From Acetobacter lovaniensis (GTDB lineage: Bacteria > Pseudomonadota > Alphaproteobacteria > Acetobacterales > Acetobacteraceae): 64,000 bases of DNA. The notes below the pieces were generated by a model that made no database searches, was not told where the DNA came from, and saw only the letters and a program-made list of their open reading frames with translations. The translations under genes were made by a program, and so were the position numbers. Position 1 is the first letter of the stretch; each line of letters starts with the position of its first letter. The stretch covers positions 118,558-182,557 of the forward strand of contig NZ_JACHIE010000007.1 in NCBI RefSeq assembly GCF_014207635.1, read 5' to 3'. This document shows positions 48,938-58,347 of the stretch, in pieces.

Positions 48938-50530
48938 ATGGACTTAATTAATCCTACGGTCGTTGACCTTTCGCGTTTTCAGTTTGCGTTAACGGCCCTT
49001 TATCACTTCATGTTTGTCCCTCTGACATTGGGACTGACCTTTATGCTGGCTGCCATGGAGACGGTGTACGTCGTAACCGGCAAGCAGGTGTACAAGGATA
49101 TGACCCTGTTCTGGGGTAAGCTGTTTGGCATCAACTTTGCTCTGGGCGTGGCAACCGGCCTGACCATGGAGTTTGAGTTCGGCACCAACTGGTCCATGTA
49201 TTCCCGCTTTTTTGGCGACATGTTCGGAACGCCGCTGGCCATTGAAGGGCTGATGGCCTTCTTTATGGAATCCACGTTTATCGGGCTGATGTTTTTTGGC
49301 TGGGACCGGCTGAGCAAGCCTGGGCATCTGGCCGTTACCTATCTGGTGGCGCTGGGTTCCAACCTGTCCGCATTGTGGATTCTGGTCGCCAATGCCAGCA
49401 TGAACATGCCCAACGGCGCGCATTTCGACCCCGAAACCCTGCGGATGACATTTGACAGCTTTGTTGGTGTTGTCTTCAACCCCGACGCACAGGCCAAGTT
49501 CGTGCATACGTCGGTTGCGGGTTATGTGGCGGCATCCCTGTTTGTCATGGGGATCAGTGCGTTCTACCTGTTGCGCAAGCAGCACCGGGATTTTGCAGCG
49601 CGGTCTTTCCGTATGGCGGCTCTGTTCGGTATTTTTTCCACCGTTGCCGTCATTACGCTGGGGGATGTGCTGGGGCGTCTGGATTACGAACACCAGCCCA
49701 CCAAGATCGCGGCTATGGAAGGGCTGTGGCATACCAGCAAGCCTCCCTATGAGCCCTGGATCATCGCGGCCCTGCCCAATGATGCAAAGCAGGAAAGTTC
49801 GTTTGAGATCGGTGTGCCTTTTGTGCTCACACCCCTGATCACACACAGCTTCAGCATGCCCATTACAGGCATGATCGAACTGGAAGATGCTGCTGCTCCG
49901 CGCATTGCGTCTGGTATTACAGCCGTAAGTGCTCTGCGTCGGTATGAAGAAAACCACCAGGCGGCTGATCTGGAGGAGTTCCGCGCCCATCAGGATGACA
50001 TGGGGTATGGTCTGCTTGCTTCCCGTCATGCACCGGGTCAGGACGTAACCGCCATTGCGCCCGAACAGCTCCAGAGCGTTATTGAGCAGACAAAGCCCGA
50101 TATTCTGCCCAATGTTTTTGTAACCTTCTGGTCATTCCGCCTGATGGTGTTCCTGGGCGTGTTCTTTTTCGTGCTGTTTGCCATGGCGTCTTACCTGAGC
50201 CTGAAAAACCAGCTTGAGCGTAACCCGCTGTTCCTCAAACTGTGCATGTGGTCCATTCCCCTGCCAGTTCTGGCAACCGAGTTCGGCTGGATTACGGCTG
50301 AGGCCGGTCGGCAGCCCTGGACCGTGTTTGACCGTCTGCCAACCTTTATGTCCGCGTCCACACATAGCGTGTCCTACATGCTGTTCTCGCTGGCCGGATT
50401 TACTGTGCTTTACAGCATATTTATCGCGGTTGAGCTTTACCTGATGTTCAAGTTCGCCCGGCTGGGGCCAGAGGCGCATGGTCCGCATGAAGATGCAGAT
50501 CCCGCACACCTGTCCGTTGTGGCGCATTAA
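48938..50530 (+). CDS. cydA: Cytochrome bd ubiquinol oxidase subunit I
   Basis: Encodes 530 residues. The haem ligands are visible: His23 in L-Y-H-F (E. coli His19), His190 in F-V-H-T-S-V-A (His186) and Met403 in F-R-L-M-V-F-L (Met393). The conserved G-W-I-T-A-E-A-G-R-Q-P-W motif is present near 447. The length suggests a long Q-loop as in bd-I enzymes rather than the short-loop CIO type. It oxidises ubiquinol and reduces oxygen to water. AAGG precedes the ATG. Confidence 0.95.
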   Translation: MDLINPTVVDLSRFQFALTALYHFMFVPLTLGLTFMLAAMETVYVVTGKQVYKDMTLFWGKLFGINFALGVATGLTMEFEFGTNWSMYSRFFGDMFGTPLAIEGLMAFFMESTFIGLMFFGWDRLSKPGHLAVTYLVALGSNLSALWILVANASMNMPNGAHFDPETLRMTFDSFVGVVFNPDAQAKFVHTSVAGYVAASLFVMGISAFYLLRKQHRDFAARSFRMAALFGIFSTVAVITLGDVLGRLDYEHQPTKIAAMEGLWHTSKPPYEPWIIAALPNDAKQESSFEIGVPFVLTPLITHSFSMPITGMIELEDAAAPRIASGITAVSALRRYEENHQAADLEEFRAHQDDMGYGLLASRHAPGQDVTAIAPEQLQSVIEQTKPDILPNVFVTFWSFRLMVFLGVFFFVLFAMASYLSLKNQLERNPLFLKLCMWSIPLPVLATEFGWITAEAGRQPWTVFDRLPTFMSASTHSVSYMLFSLAGFTVLYSIFIAVELYLMFKFARLGPEAHGPHEDADPAHLSVVAH

Positions 50531-50545
50531 GGAAGGTCCTGCATC

Positions 50546-51682
50546 ATGGATGTTTACGTTGTTCTCAAGCTTATATGGGCTGGCCTTTTATGTGTGCTGC
50601 TGATCGGGCTTGGCCTGATGGTGGGCATGGACATGGGGGTAGGCACCCTGCTGCGCTTTGTGGGGCGCACGGATGGGGAGCGCCGCACCGCGCTCAACAT
50701 CATTGGTCCGCACTGGGATGGTAATCAGGTCTGGTTCATTCTGGGTGGCGGCGCCATTTTTGCGGCGTTCCCCACGCTGTATGCCACGTCCTTTTCGGTG
50801 TTCTATGTGGTCATGATCCTGCTGCTGTTCAGCATGATCCTGCGACCCGTGGCCTTTGAATACCGTTCCAAGGTGGAAGCCCGCCTGTGGCGTGCAAGCT
50901 GGGATTGGGTTTTTCTGATTTCCGGCTTTCTGCCCATGTTTGTCTATGGCGCAGCTTTTGGCAATATTCTGCAAGGTGTAGGCTACCACTTTAACTGGAC
51001 CGGGCAGTATTTTCAGGATGGGTCCTTTCTGGCTTATCTGCTTAATCCCTTTGCCATTCTGTGCGGCCTTATGGCGGTCTGCCTGAGTGTCATGCAAGGT
51101 GGCATCATGCTGATGATCCGCTCGGAAAACCCCATTCATGACCGGGCACGGTTCTATGCCATTCGTGCGGGGATTGCGGCGGTTGTTCTGTTCCTTGTCG
51201 GTGGTGTATGGATCCGCAGCATATCGGGTTTTGTGCTTGAGCAGGGTGACCCTGGCATGGCGGCAAACCCCATGCAGGGGCAGCATGTGAGCATGCAGGT
51301 GGGCGGGTGGTTGCATAACTATGCAGCACATCCCATTTTGTGGCTGGTGCCTGTGCTTGGTGTGTTCAGCATGCTGGCAGGTGTTGCTCTTGTGCGGGCT
51401 AACCGGTCTCATATGGCCTGGTGGATGGGTCTTGGTTCCTGGGTGGGTACAATTGGTACGGTTGCGGCCGCCATGTTCCCGTTCTTCATGCCCTCCACCA
51501 CACGTCCTGACCAGAGCCTGACAATCTGGAACAGCTCAGCCAGCCAGTATGGTCTGGCCTGTATGCTGGCCGTGGCCCTGATCTTTGTGCCGATTATCCT
51601 GTGTTACACATCCTGGTGCTATTACGTGATGCGCGGGAAAGTCCGCACCGCGGATATCATCAAAGATACGCATAGTTACTGA
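50546..51682 (+). CDS. cydB: Cytochrome bd ubiquinol oxidase subunit II
   Basis: Encodes 378 residues. The family start G-M-D-M-G-V-G-T-L-L is near residue 28, followed by the R-T-D-G-E-R-R and I-G-P-H-W-D-G-N-Q-V-W segments, and there are about nine hydrophobic helices. It pairs with CydA in the membrane. A strong AAGGAAGG precedes the ATG, and the next gene begins 14 bases after the stop. Confidence 0.95.
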   Translation: MDVYVVLKLIWAGLLCVLLIGLGLMVGMDMGVGTLLRFVGRTDGERRTALNIIGPHWDGNQVWFILGGGAIFAAFPTLYATSFSVFYVVMILLLFSMILRPVAFEYRSKVEARLWRASWDWVFLISGFLPMFVYGAAFGNILQGVGYHFNWTGQYFQDGSFLAYLLNPFAILCGLMAVCLSVMQGGIMLMIRSENPIHDRARFYAIRAGIAAVVLFLVGGVWIRSISGFVLEQGDPGMAANPMQGQHVSMQVGGWLHNYAAHPILWLVPVLGVFSMLAGVALVRANRSHMAWWMGLGSWVGTIGTVAAAMFPFFMPSTTRPDQSLTIWNSSASQYGLACMLAVALIFVPIILCYTSWCYYVMRGKVRTADIIKDTHSY

Positions 51683-51696
51683 AAAGGAGAGGGCGC

Positions 51697-51894
51697 ATGA
51701 TCACATTGCTGCGTTTTGCGGGGCTGGGTCTGGCTCTGGTGGTGGCTCTTCTGTTTGCCGTTTTTGTGGGTGACCAGGGGCCTTGGTATTTTGCATGGGT
51801 GGTTGGTACGGTCATGATCATTCTGGTCGCAGCCGCAGGTGGCGTCCTGTTTGATGCACAGGCCGAAGAGGCTGTATCGAAAGGGGAGTTCTGA
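51697..51894 (+). CDS. cydX: Extended CydX-like subunit of cytochrome bd
   Basis: Encodes 65 residues. The core W-Y-F-A-W-V-V-G-T at residues 30-38 is the hallmark of CydX, which in E. coli begins almost at its first residue. Here it is preceded by an extra hydrophobic helix (about 8-24) and a short G-D-Q-G-P linker. Two membrane helices are therefore predicted instead of one. The acidic A-E-E-A-V end also fits CydX. AAGGAGAGG lies just before the ATG. It probably stabilises the haem site of CydAB. Confidence 0.82.
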   Translation: MITLLRFAGLGLALVVALLFAVFVGDQGPWYFAWVVGTVMIILVAAAGGVLFDAQAEEAVSKGEF

Positions 51895-51896
51895 CC

Positions 51897-51995
51897 ATGA
51901 TGGGAGATCTGGAAGCTATTATATTTTTTGTACCGTTTTTGTATTTATCGTTTTATATAATAGCATTTTCTGTTATAAAGAAGATGTTTCCCTAG
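51897..51995 (+). CDS. 32-residue single-helix membrane peptide at the end of the cyd operon
   Basis: An open frame begins two bases after the CydX-like stop. The peptide has an acidic start (M-M-G-D-L-E-A), a hydrophobic helix about residues 8-27 with aromatic residues, then K-K-M-F-P. GGGGAG lies eight bases before the ATG. It is too short for usual gene calling. By position and form it could be a fourth, CydH/YnhF-like, small subunit of the oxidase or an assembly factor. Sequence resemblance to known small subunits is not clear, so this is inference. The operon terminator follows about 40 bases later. Confidence 0.5.
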   Translation: MMGDLEAIIFFVPFLYLSFYIIAFSVIKKMFP

Positions 51996-52031
51996 CCTGC
52001 GATTCTAGCATCAGGGAAGCCTCACAAAGGG

Positions 52032-52070
52032 ATAGCCTGCATACCTATGGTATGCAGGCTATTTTGTTTT
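52032..52070 (+). terminator. Terminator of the cyd operon
   Basis: A 14-bp perfect stem (52032-52045 with 52049-52062), a three-base loop and TTTGTTTT. The transcript from cydD probably ends here, after the small peptide gene. Confidence 0.88.
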
Positions 52071-52165
52071 GTGGGTACAAAAAAACCCGCCCCCATAAAC
52101 CGATTATGAGAGCAGGTTATAAAAACTATTATTTATTACGAAAGTTTAGGAAATGATAGGTGGCG

Positions 52166-52897
52166 TCAGGCTTCTAGTCCGCCATCAACAGGTAGGGCAG
52201 CACCTGTAATGTAAGATGCTTTGGGGCTGGCCAGAAAAGCAGCCATGGCGGCAATGTCATCCACCTTGCCATAAGTGCCAGTTGCGACAAAACTGCTGAT
52301 AAGGGCTGCATTTTCTCCATCTTCAGGGTTCAGGTCTGTGTGGATCGGGCCGGGTTCGATCACATTGGCTGTAATGCCACGGCTTCCCAGATCCCGCGCC
52401 ACGCCTTTGGCAAAGCCACGCAGGGCAGCCTTTGTGGCGGCATAAAGCGAAATACCGGGGAAAGGTGCGCGCGCACCAAAAGCGGAGCCGATGTAAATAA
52501 TCCGCCCACCTTCCTTCATGTGTTTCACGGCTTCCATGGTTTCCACCATGACGGCACGCACATTCAGATTCAGAATATTTTCAATCTGTGCAACCGTCAT
52601 TTCATCAATCGGGCCGTAGGGATACGTGCCAGCATTGCAGACAAGTACGTCAATACGGCCAAAGGCAATAATGGTTTCGGCAATGACCTCACGGTTGCCT
52701 TCAATTCTGGCACCGTTGGCTTTGATGGTCAGTGCCTTACGGCCCATGGCACGGATTTTTTCCGCAACCTTTTCCGCAGCACCCGAACTGCTGGAATAGG
52801 AAATGGCAATATCATACCCGTCTTTTGCCAGAGCTTCTGCAATGGCGGCACCAATGCCCCGGCTCCCGCCGGTTACAATAGCAACTCGATTGCTCAT
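52166..52897 (-). CDS. SDR family oxidoreductase
   Basis: Encodes 243 residues of a classical short-chain dehydrogenase. T-G-G-S-R-G-I-G is at residues 9-16, the N-A-G motif near 88-90, and the catalytic S-x(12)-Y-x-x-x-K appears as G-S-A-F-G ... L-Y-A-A-T-K-A-A near 140-160. The end I-T-G-A-A-L-P-V-D-G-G is typical. It most resembles 3-oxoacyl-ACP reductase-like SDRs; the substrate is unknown. AAAGG precedes the ATG. It is divergent from no close partner; argC lies next upstream on the same strand. Confidence 0.85.
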   Translation of the reverse strand: MSNRVAIVTGGSRGIGAAIAEALAKDGYDIAISYSSSSGAAEKVAEKIRAMGRKALTIKANGARIEGNREVIAETIIAFGRIDVLVCNAGTYPYGPIDEMTVAQIENILNLNVRAVMVETMEAVKHMKEGGRIIYIGSAFGARAPFPGISLYAATKAALRGFAKGVARDLGSRGITANVIEPGPIHTDLNPEDGENAALISSFVATGTYGKVDDIAAMAAFLASPKASYITGAALPVDGGLEA

Positions 52898-52931
52898 GAT
52901 TGTTAAAACCTTTCAAAATTCAAGACAGTTT

Positions 52932-53852
52932 TCAACCGTCTTTCAAACCCAGCATCAGGCTGATGTTCTGCAACGCAGCCCCGGACGCACCTTTGCCCAG
53001 ATTATCCAGACGGGCAGTCAGCAGGGCCTGTCTGTTTCGGGGGCTGGCATGCACACGCAGTTCCATGTTGTCGCGCCCTGCCAGAGCCTCGGCCGAGAGA
53101 TTGGGTTCGTGTGGCATAACCCGCACATGGGCCTGTCCGGCGTAGTGTTCGTGCAGAATGGCGTGCAGATCACTCCCGGTGATATGGCCTTTCAGGTCAT
53201 CCAGATGCAAGGGGATGGAGACAATCATCCCCCGCGCAAAATGCCCGACGGAAGGAACAAAAACCGGACGCCGTGCAAGGTTGGCGTGCTGGTGGATTTC
53301 GGGCACATGCTTGTGTTCCAGACTGAGCCCATACAGCTCAAACGCTGGCCCGCCTTCATGCTCGTGCGCCTCAATCATGCTGCGCCCACCCCCGGTGTAC
53401 CCACTGACCGCGTTAATGCAGACCGGATAGTGGGCATCCAGCACCCCGGCATCCACCAGCGGGCGAAGCAGGGCAATGGCTCCCGTGGGGTAGCAGCCGG
53501 GGTTGGACACGCGCAGCGCGCTGGCAATGGCCCGGTCCTGACCTTTTGCCAGTTCGGGAAAGCCGTAAACCCATGCGGGGTCTGTGCGGTAAGCGGTGCT
53601 GGCATCCAGCAGGCGAGGGGCGGCATCACCCAGAGTTGCGGCCATATGCACCGCCTCGCGCGAGGCATCGTCCGGCAGGCACAGAACAACCAGATCGGCT
53701 GCGGCCATGGCGTCCTTGCGGGCAGCCGGGTCCTTGCGCCGGGCGGGGTCGATTGAAAACAGCGTAACAGGCAGGGCCGAGAGGCGCTCGCGTATTTCCA
53801 GCCCTGTTGTGCCTGCTTCGCCATCAATAAAGATAACGGGTTTCTGTGTCAT
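52932..53852 (-). CDS. argC: N-acetyl-gamma-glutamyl-phosphate reductase (type 2)
   Basis: Encodes 306 residues, the shorter type 2 ArgC form. [10 protein letters not shown] begins the NADP-binding fold, and the active-site Cys is in S-N-P-G-C-Y-P-T-G near residue 116. G-Y-T-G-G-G-R-S-M and [11 protein letters not shown] are also family marks. It reduces N-acetylglutamyl phosphate in arginine synthesis. A strong AGGAGAGGAAGG precedes the ATG at 53852; the frame runs far upstream but overlaps mazG. Confidence 0.93.
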   Translation of the reverse strand: MTQKPVIFIDGEAGTTGLEIRERLSALPVTLFSIDPARRKDPAARKDAMAAADLVVLCLPDDASREAVHMAATLGDAAPRLLDASTAYRTDPAWVYGFPELAKGQDRAIASALRVSNPGCYPTGAIALLRPLVDAGVLDAHYPVCINAVSGYTGGGRSMIEAHEHEGGPAFELYGLSLEHKHVPEIHQHANLARRPVFVPSVGHFARGMIVSIPLHLDDLKGHITGSDLHAILHEHYAGQAHVRVMPHEPNLSAEALAGRDNMELRVHASPRNRQALLTARLDNLGKGASGAALQNISLMLGLKDG

Positions 53853-53991
53853 GCCTTCCTCTCCTGTTTCTGGCTGTAGATTAGGCTTTCTGCCTGCAAG
53901 CGCATAGACGCGGCACAGGATTATGGCACAATGTTTAACACATAAAGTCCCGCGCTGCCCGCGCGGCAGGCCACCAGAACAGGCAGAGAGC

Positions 53992-54903
53992 ATGACCAGC
54001 AGAGCACAATCCCCCGCAACCTCCCCTGTGGATGCCGTACAGAACCGGCACAAGGCCGCGCAGAATATTGAGCGGCTGCTTGCTCTTATGGCGCGTCTGC
54101 GCGACCCGGAGGAAGGCTGCCCGTGGGACCGCGAGCAGACACACCAGACCATAGCCCCCTATGCCATTGAAGAAGCCTATGAGGTGCTCGATGCTATTCA
54201 GCGGCAGGACTGGCAGGCTTTTCCCGATGAACTAGGGGACCTTCTGTTGCAGGTTGTCTATCAGGCGCAGCTGGCGGAAGAGGAGGGAAAATTTGCTTTT
54301 GCCGATGTGGCGGAAATTGTGACGGAAAAAATGATCCGTCGGCACCCGCACGTCACCTTTGGCAAGGATGTGCTGGGGAGTGCTGCTCAATCCCAGCCCG
54401 TAGCGGCTGAACTGTCCGCACGCGCCATGCCGGGGCAGTGGGAGGAGATCAAGGAGCAGGAACGCAAACGTCTGGCGCAATCCGGGGGGCAGGCAGCGCA
54501 GCGCCCCGGTGCGCTGGCGGGTGTGCCGCCTGTTCTGCCCGCCCTGCTGCGGGCTTCCAAACTGGCATCCCGCGCGGCCCGTGTCGGGTTTGACTGGCCT
54601 GATGTTTCCGGTGTGCTGGACAAGGTGCATGAGGAAATAAACGAGTTTGCGGTAGAAATGCAGAAGAATGACCGGGAAAAAATGCAGGATGAACTGGGCG
54701 ATGTCCTGTTTTCTGTCGCCAGCCTTGCACGCCGCCTGAAGCTGGATCCGGAAGCCTGCCTGCGTCAGGCCTGTGACAAGTTTACCCGCCGGTTCGAGGC
54801 GGTGGAAGCTCGTCTGGCGCAGGATGGCCTGAGCATGCAGGACCAGAGCGTGGAGAAGCTGGACGCCGTGTGGAATGCAGTCAAACAGACTGAAAAGCCC
54901 TGA
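53992..54903 (+). CDS. mazG: Nucleoside triphosphate pyrophosphohydrolase MazG
   Basis: Encodes 303 residues with two MazG domains. The first, near 45-125, has [19 protein letters not shown] and [11 protein letters not shown]. The second, near 215-285, has E-E-I-N-E-F and [10 protein letters not shown]. Both keep the EExxE and ExxD-type metal sites. It removes damaged or excess nucleoside triphosphates. An Ala-rich linker of about 50 residues is longer than usual. The start at 53992 has an AGAGAG site. Confidence 0.93.
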   Translation: MTSRAQSPATSPVDAVQNRHKAAQNIERLLALMARLRDPEEGCPWDREQTHQTIAPYAIEEAYEVLDAIQRQDWQAFPDELGDLLLQVVYQAQLAEEEGKFAFADVAEIVTEKMIRRHPHVTFGKDVLGSAAQSQPVAAELSARAMPGQWEEIKEQERKRLAQSGGQAAQRPGALAGVPPVLPALLRASKLASRAARVGFDWPDVSGVLDKVHEEINEFAVEMQKNDREKMQDELGDVLFSVASLARRLKLDPEACLRQACDKFTRRFEAVEARLAQDGLSMQDQSVEKLDAVWNAVKQTEKP

Positions 54904-54945
54904 AAACCAGAACGGCTGGAGCCTTGGCCCCAGCCGTTCTGGTTT
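54904..54945. terminator. Bidirectional terminator between mazG and htpG
   Basis: A 16-bp stem (54904-54919 with 54930-54945) has A residues on one side and T residues on the other, so it can act for both convergent genes. Confidence 0.85.
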
Positions 54946-54950
54946 GCGGG

Positions 54951-54974
54951 CGTAAGGGAGCGCGCTCCCTTACG
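54951..54974. repeat. Perfect 24-bp palindrome
   Basis: The twelve bases 54951-54962 are the exact reverse complement of 54963-54974, with no spacer. It lies five bases after the mazG/htpG terminator. No T-tract follows it. It could be a second terminator stem for htpG or a protein-binding site. Confidence 0.6.
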
Positions 54975-54993
54975 GTTAGTCAGCGTGACGTTA

Positions 54994-56871
54994 CTATGTG
55001 TTGGCGTTCTGTGTGCCACCAGTCAGATAATCCATGATCCGGCGGGAAAAAGCGTTAACATCCTTTGGTGTTTCACCATTCTGGATGCTGGCAACATCAA
55101 GCAGGATATGGGCCAGCGTATCAATCTTATCCCCTGCCTGCACCTTTTGGGCCAGAGAGTGGATCATGGGGTGTGCAGGGTTAAGTTCCAGCACAGGGGT
55201 TACGTCCGGAATGTCCTGCCCGCTGCGCTGCATGAGCTTGCGCAGTTGCAGGTCCGGCCCACCTTCTGGCGCACTCAGCACCATGGCGCTGGAAACCAGA
55301 CGATCCGTTGCCCGGATGTCGGATACAGCATCCCCCAGAGCGGTTTTCAGGGCTGGCAGCAGGGTGTCCATATCCGCTTTTTCGGCGGTACTGGCTTCTG
55401 GTGCGCCAAATTTTTCAAGGTCATTCAGGCCCTGTGCCACATTGCGCAGGCTTTTGCCTTCATATGTGCCAAGCCGTTCCGGCCAGAAGGAATCCACCGG
55501 GTCGGACAGCAGCAGCACTTCCACCCCACGGGCTTTGAAGCCTTCAATCTGGGGGGAGGCATTCAGCACGTCTGCATTGTCGCCTGTTACGTAGTAAATG
55601 GCGTCCTGCTCGGGCTTCATGCGGCTTATGTAATCGTCCAGCGAGGTCAGGGTATCCACCGCACTGGAGCGGAAGCGGCTAAGGGCTGCCACATCGGTTT
55701 TATAGGTGGGGTCGTCCCACATGCCTTCCTTGAGCACGGGGCCAAAGTTGTCCCAGAACGTTGCATAGGCCTGCGCGTCCTTGGCGCGGGTTTTCAGCTC
55801 GTTCACAACCTTGGTGGTCACGGCCTTGCGGATACGGGCCAGAACGGGGGTTGCCTGCAACATCTCGCGTGAGACATTGAGCGGCAGGTCCTCCGTATCC
55901 ACCACACCATGCACAAAGCGCAGCCATGGGGGCAGGATTTCGGCATCATCGGTAATGAACATCCGGCGCACATGCAGGCGCACCTTGCTCTCACGCGTCT
56001 GCTCGCCAAACTCGAACGGGCGGGAGGAGGGGATGAACAGCAGGGCGGAAAATTCCATCATGCCCTCTGCACGCCAGTGCAGGGTATCCCACGGTTTGTC
56101 AAAGTTGTGGGAAATATGGCGGTAGAACTCTTCCAGCTGTTCTTCCGTCACATCATTGCGGGACTTGCGCCACAGGGCCGTGCCTTCGTTGGCGGCTTCT
56201 TCCTTGCCATCACGCATGATGGTCACGGGCCATGCAATATGGTCCGACCATTTACGAATAATGGCCTGCAGACGCCATGGGTCCAGAAACTCATCCGCAT
56301 CGGATTTAATGTGGAGTGTAATGTCTGTTCCCGCTTTTTCGCGTGTTGCGGGTTCAAGCGTGTAGGCCCCCTTGCCATCGGACGACCAGCGCCATGCCTC
56401 ATCCGACCCGGCCCGGCGGGAGACAACATCCACCTTGTCCGCCACCATGAAGGCTGCGTAAAAACCAACGCCAAACTGGCCAATCAGGCTTGGGCGGTCT
56501 TCGGGTTTGGCGGTTTCAAGCTTCTGGCCAAAAGCGCGGGTGCCAGAGCGGGCAATGGTGCCAAGGTTGGCGACCAGTTCATCCCGGCTCATGCCTGACC
56601 CGTCATCGCTGATCGTCAGCAGGCGGGCGTCCTTGTCGGGGTTGATGCTGATCCTGGCGTTTTCGGGCAGGGCCTGTGCAGCATCGGTCAGGGCTTCAAA
56701 GCGGCGGCGATCGGTGGCGTCCGCTGAGTTGGCGACCAGTTCACGCAGGAAGATTTCGCGCTCGGAATACAGTGAGTGCACAACCAGGTCGAGCAGCCGC
56801 CCCACTTCGGCGCTGAACTCGCGTGTCTCACTTCCCTGATGTGCCGTGGCGTTGGGGGGTGTTTCTGTCAT
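54994..56871 (-). CDS. htpG: Hsp90-family chaperone HtpG
   Basis: Encodes 625 residues. The N-terminal ATP domain carries [14 protein letters not shown] (usually N-A-S-D-A-L-D-K), [19 protein letters not shown] and the catalytic Glu in R-E-L. The middle domain has [15 protein letters not shown]. It folds or stabilises client proteins in the cytoplasm. It ends in a terminator shared with mazG. Confidence 0.95.
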   Translation of the reverse strand: MTETPPNATAHQGSETREFSAEVGRLLDLVVHSLYSEREIFLRELVANSADATDRRRFEALTDAAQALPENARISINPDKDARLLTISDDGSGMSRDELVANLGTIARSGTRAFGQKLETAKPEDRPSLIGQFGVGFYAAFMVADKVDVVSRRAGSDEAWRWSSDGKGAYTLEPATREKAGTDITLHIKSDADEFLDPWRLQAIIRKWSDHIAWPVTIMRDGKEEAANEGTALWRKSRNDVTEEQLEEFYRHISHNFDKPWDTLHWRAEGMMEFSALLFIPSSRPFEFGEQTRESKVRLHVRRMFITDDAEILPPWLRFVHGVVDTEDLPLNVSREMLQATPVLARIRKAVTTKVVNELKTRAKDAQAYATFWDNFGPVLKEGMWDDPTYKTDVAALSRFRSSAVDTLTSLDDYISRMKPEQDAIYYVTGDNADVLNASPQIEGFKARGVEVLLLSDPVDSFWPERLGTYEGKSLRNVAQGLNDLEKFGAPEASTAEKADMDTLLPALKTALGDAVSDIRATDRLVSSAMVLSAPEGGPDLQLRKLMQRSGQDIPDVTPVLELNPAHPMIHSLAQKVQAGDKIDTLAHILLDVASIQNGETPKDVNAFSRRIMDYLTGGTQNANT

Positions 56872-57010
56872 GCTACTGAGCCCTGTTACTTCTTATAAAC
56901 TCTGTATATGGGCAGTGTATGCCACGCCTGATGGGGTCGTGCATCCCTGCCTGTTCCGGTTGCACAGATGTGGTGGGGTGGGCCTGTTTTCAATATCTGG
57001 CGGGGTCATG

Positions 57011-57955
57011 TCAGCCAGAATTGTGCGCTGGTTTTTCCTGCGCGGGAAAATGCGCCAGAACCTGAGCGACCAGAATGGTCAGGGCTTCTGCCAAGGCGGC
57101 AAACCCTTCATGCGGTGTGTGTGTGGTTTCATCCATATACAGGCTGCGCCGCATTTCTACTTGCAGGGCATGCATGTTCCGGGTGGGGCGGCCGTAATGG
57201 CGCGTAATATAGCCGCCTGCGTATGGCGCGTTCCGGGCGGTTTTAAACCCTAGTCCCTGCAAGGTCTGCTCCGCCAGATCTGTCAGGCGTTGCGTGCAGG
57301 ATGTGCCATAGCGATCCCCCAGCACAAAGTCGGGCGAGCCTGCCTGTGGCGCATCGGGCATGGAATGCAGGTCCAGCAGCAGGCAGAAGCCGTGCCGCGT
57401 ATGGGCGGCCTGTAGCAGATCAGCCAAGGCAACGTGGTAGGGCATCCAGTAATGGCGGATACGTAAGGCGGCCTCCATAAAGGGGAGGCGCTGCCGGTAA
57501 ATGGGGCGGCGGTCTGCAACAATACGGGGTATGGAACCCAGCCCCGCCAGCCCCTGCTCAGAGGGTGCGACAAAGGAAGGAATGGCACCATGGAACATCC
57601 GGCTGTCCAGGTCCCATGCCGCGCGGTTTACATCGCAAAACACACGGGGGAAGGTGGCGCTCAGCAGCGGTGGCCCGAGATTATGGGCACCAAGGGCCAG
57701 TTCATCCACAAAGCTGTCTTCACCACTTCGCAGGATGTCGAGGGGCTGGCGGGCAATACGTATAAACGTCTCCGGATAAAAATGCCCCGAATGGGGGGAG
57801 GCCAGCACCACGGGGCTGGTTGCGGGTGTGCCGTTGACCAGAACCGGATTGGGGGACGCCTGCCTGTTGGCTGTGCTCTCTTCCTGCATGTCCTGCTGAG
57901 GCTGAAACAACCGCTTCAGGCTGGGTGGGAATAAAGAAGACGCAAAATTTTTCAT
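57011..57955 (-). CDS. N-formylglutamate amidohydrolase family protein
   Basis: About 314 residues. The family pattern is present: V-V-L-A-S-P-H-S-G near 50, E-D-S-F-V-D-E-L-A, F-P-R-V-F-C-D-V-N-R-A, and the C-terminal L-L-D-L-H-S-M-P-D and N-A-P-Y-A-G-G-Y-I-T-R-H-Y-G-R-P. These bind the metal and substrate in HutG-type deformylases. No hut genes lie nearby, so its link with histidine breakdown is unproven. The start at 57955 has a GGGA site; 57889 is an alternative that would begin M-Q-E-E. Confidence 0.82.
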   Translation of the reverse strand: MKNFASSLFPPSLKRLFQPQQDMQEESTANRQASPNPVLVNGTPATSPVVLASPHSGHFYPETFIRIARQPLDILRSGEDSFVDELALGAHNLGPPLLSATFPRVFCDVNRAAWDLDSRMFHGAIPSFVAPSEQGLAGLGSIPRIVADRRPIYRQRLPFMEAALRIRHYWMPYHVALADLLQAAHTRHGFCLLLDLHSMPDAPQAGSPDFVLGDRYGTSCTQRLTDLAEQTLQGLGFKTARNAPYAGGYITRHYGRPTRNMHALQVEMRRSLYMDETTHTPHEGFAALAEALTILVAQVLAHFPAQEKPAHNSG

Positions 57956-58021
57956 ATTCCCACTATTGTGGGCTTGCGCTTGCAAGGCAAGGAGGATAAA
58001 AGGCCCACACACATCAGGAAT

Positions 58022-58096
58022 GGGCGCATAGCTCAGCGGTAGAGCACTACCTTGACATGGTAGGGGTCACAGGTTCAATCCCTGTTGCGCCCACCA
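58022..58096 (+). tRNA. tRNA-Val (anticodon GAC)
   Basis: The acceptor arms GGGCGCA (58022-58028) and TGCGCCC (58086-58092) pair fully, with discriminator A and encoded CCA. The anticodon stem CTACC/GGTAG brackets a seven-base loop with GAC at 58054-58056. The T arm GGTTCAATC is normal. It decodes GTC and GTT. It stands at the border between core genes and the accessory region to its right. Confidence 0.97.
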
Positions 58097-58104
58097 TTCC
58101 TGAG

Positions 58105-58124
58105 CCGCAGAATTCTGCGGTTTA
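58105..58124 (+). terminator. Terminator of tRNA-Val
   Basis: A 16-bp palindrome at 58105-58120 is followed by TTTAT, eight bases after the CCA. Confidence 0.7.
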
Positions 58125-58347
58125 TACCATGTCTCCCGCTGAAAAATTAGCATCCCCAAAGGCAATCAACGGTATCAATTTCCATTATTGGGAATCTATA
58201 TCCGTGCCGCTTTCCAACCCCCCCCCCACTATGCGCGAATCTCATCCCGGTAAGCGTCGGGTATTTTCTTCGCATAGCGCGCGACGATGCCTATGGTCGC
58301 CCATCAGTCTCGCGGCAACAGTCATGTTCTGGCGATGAACCCAGAGC

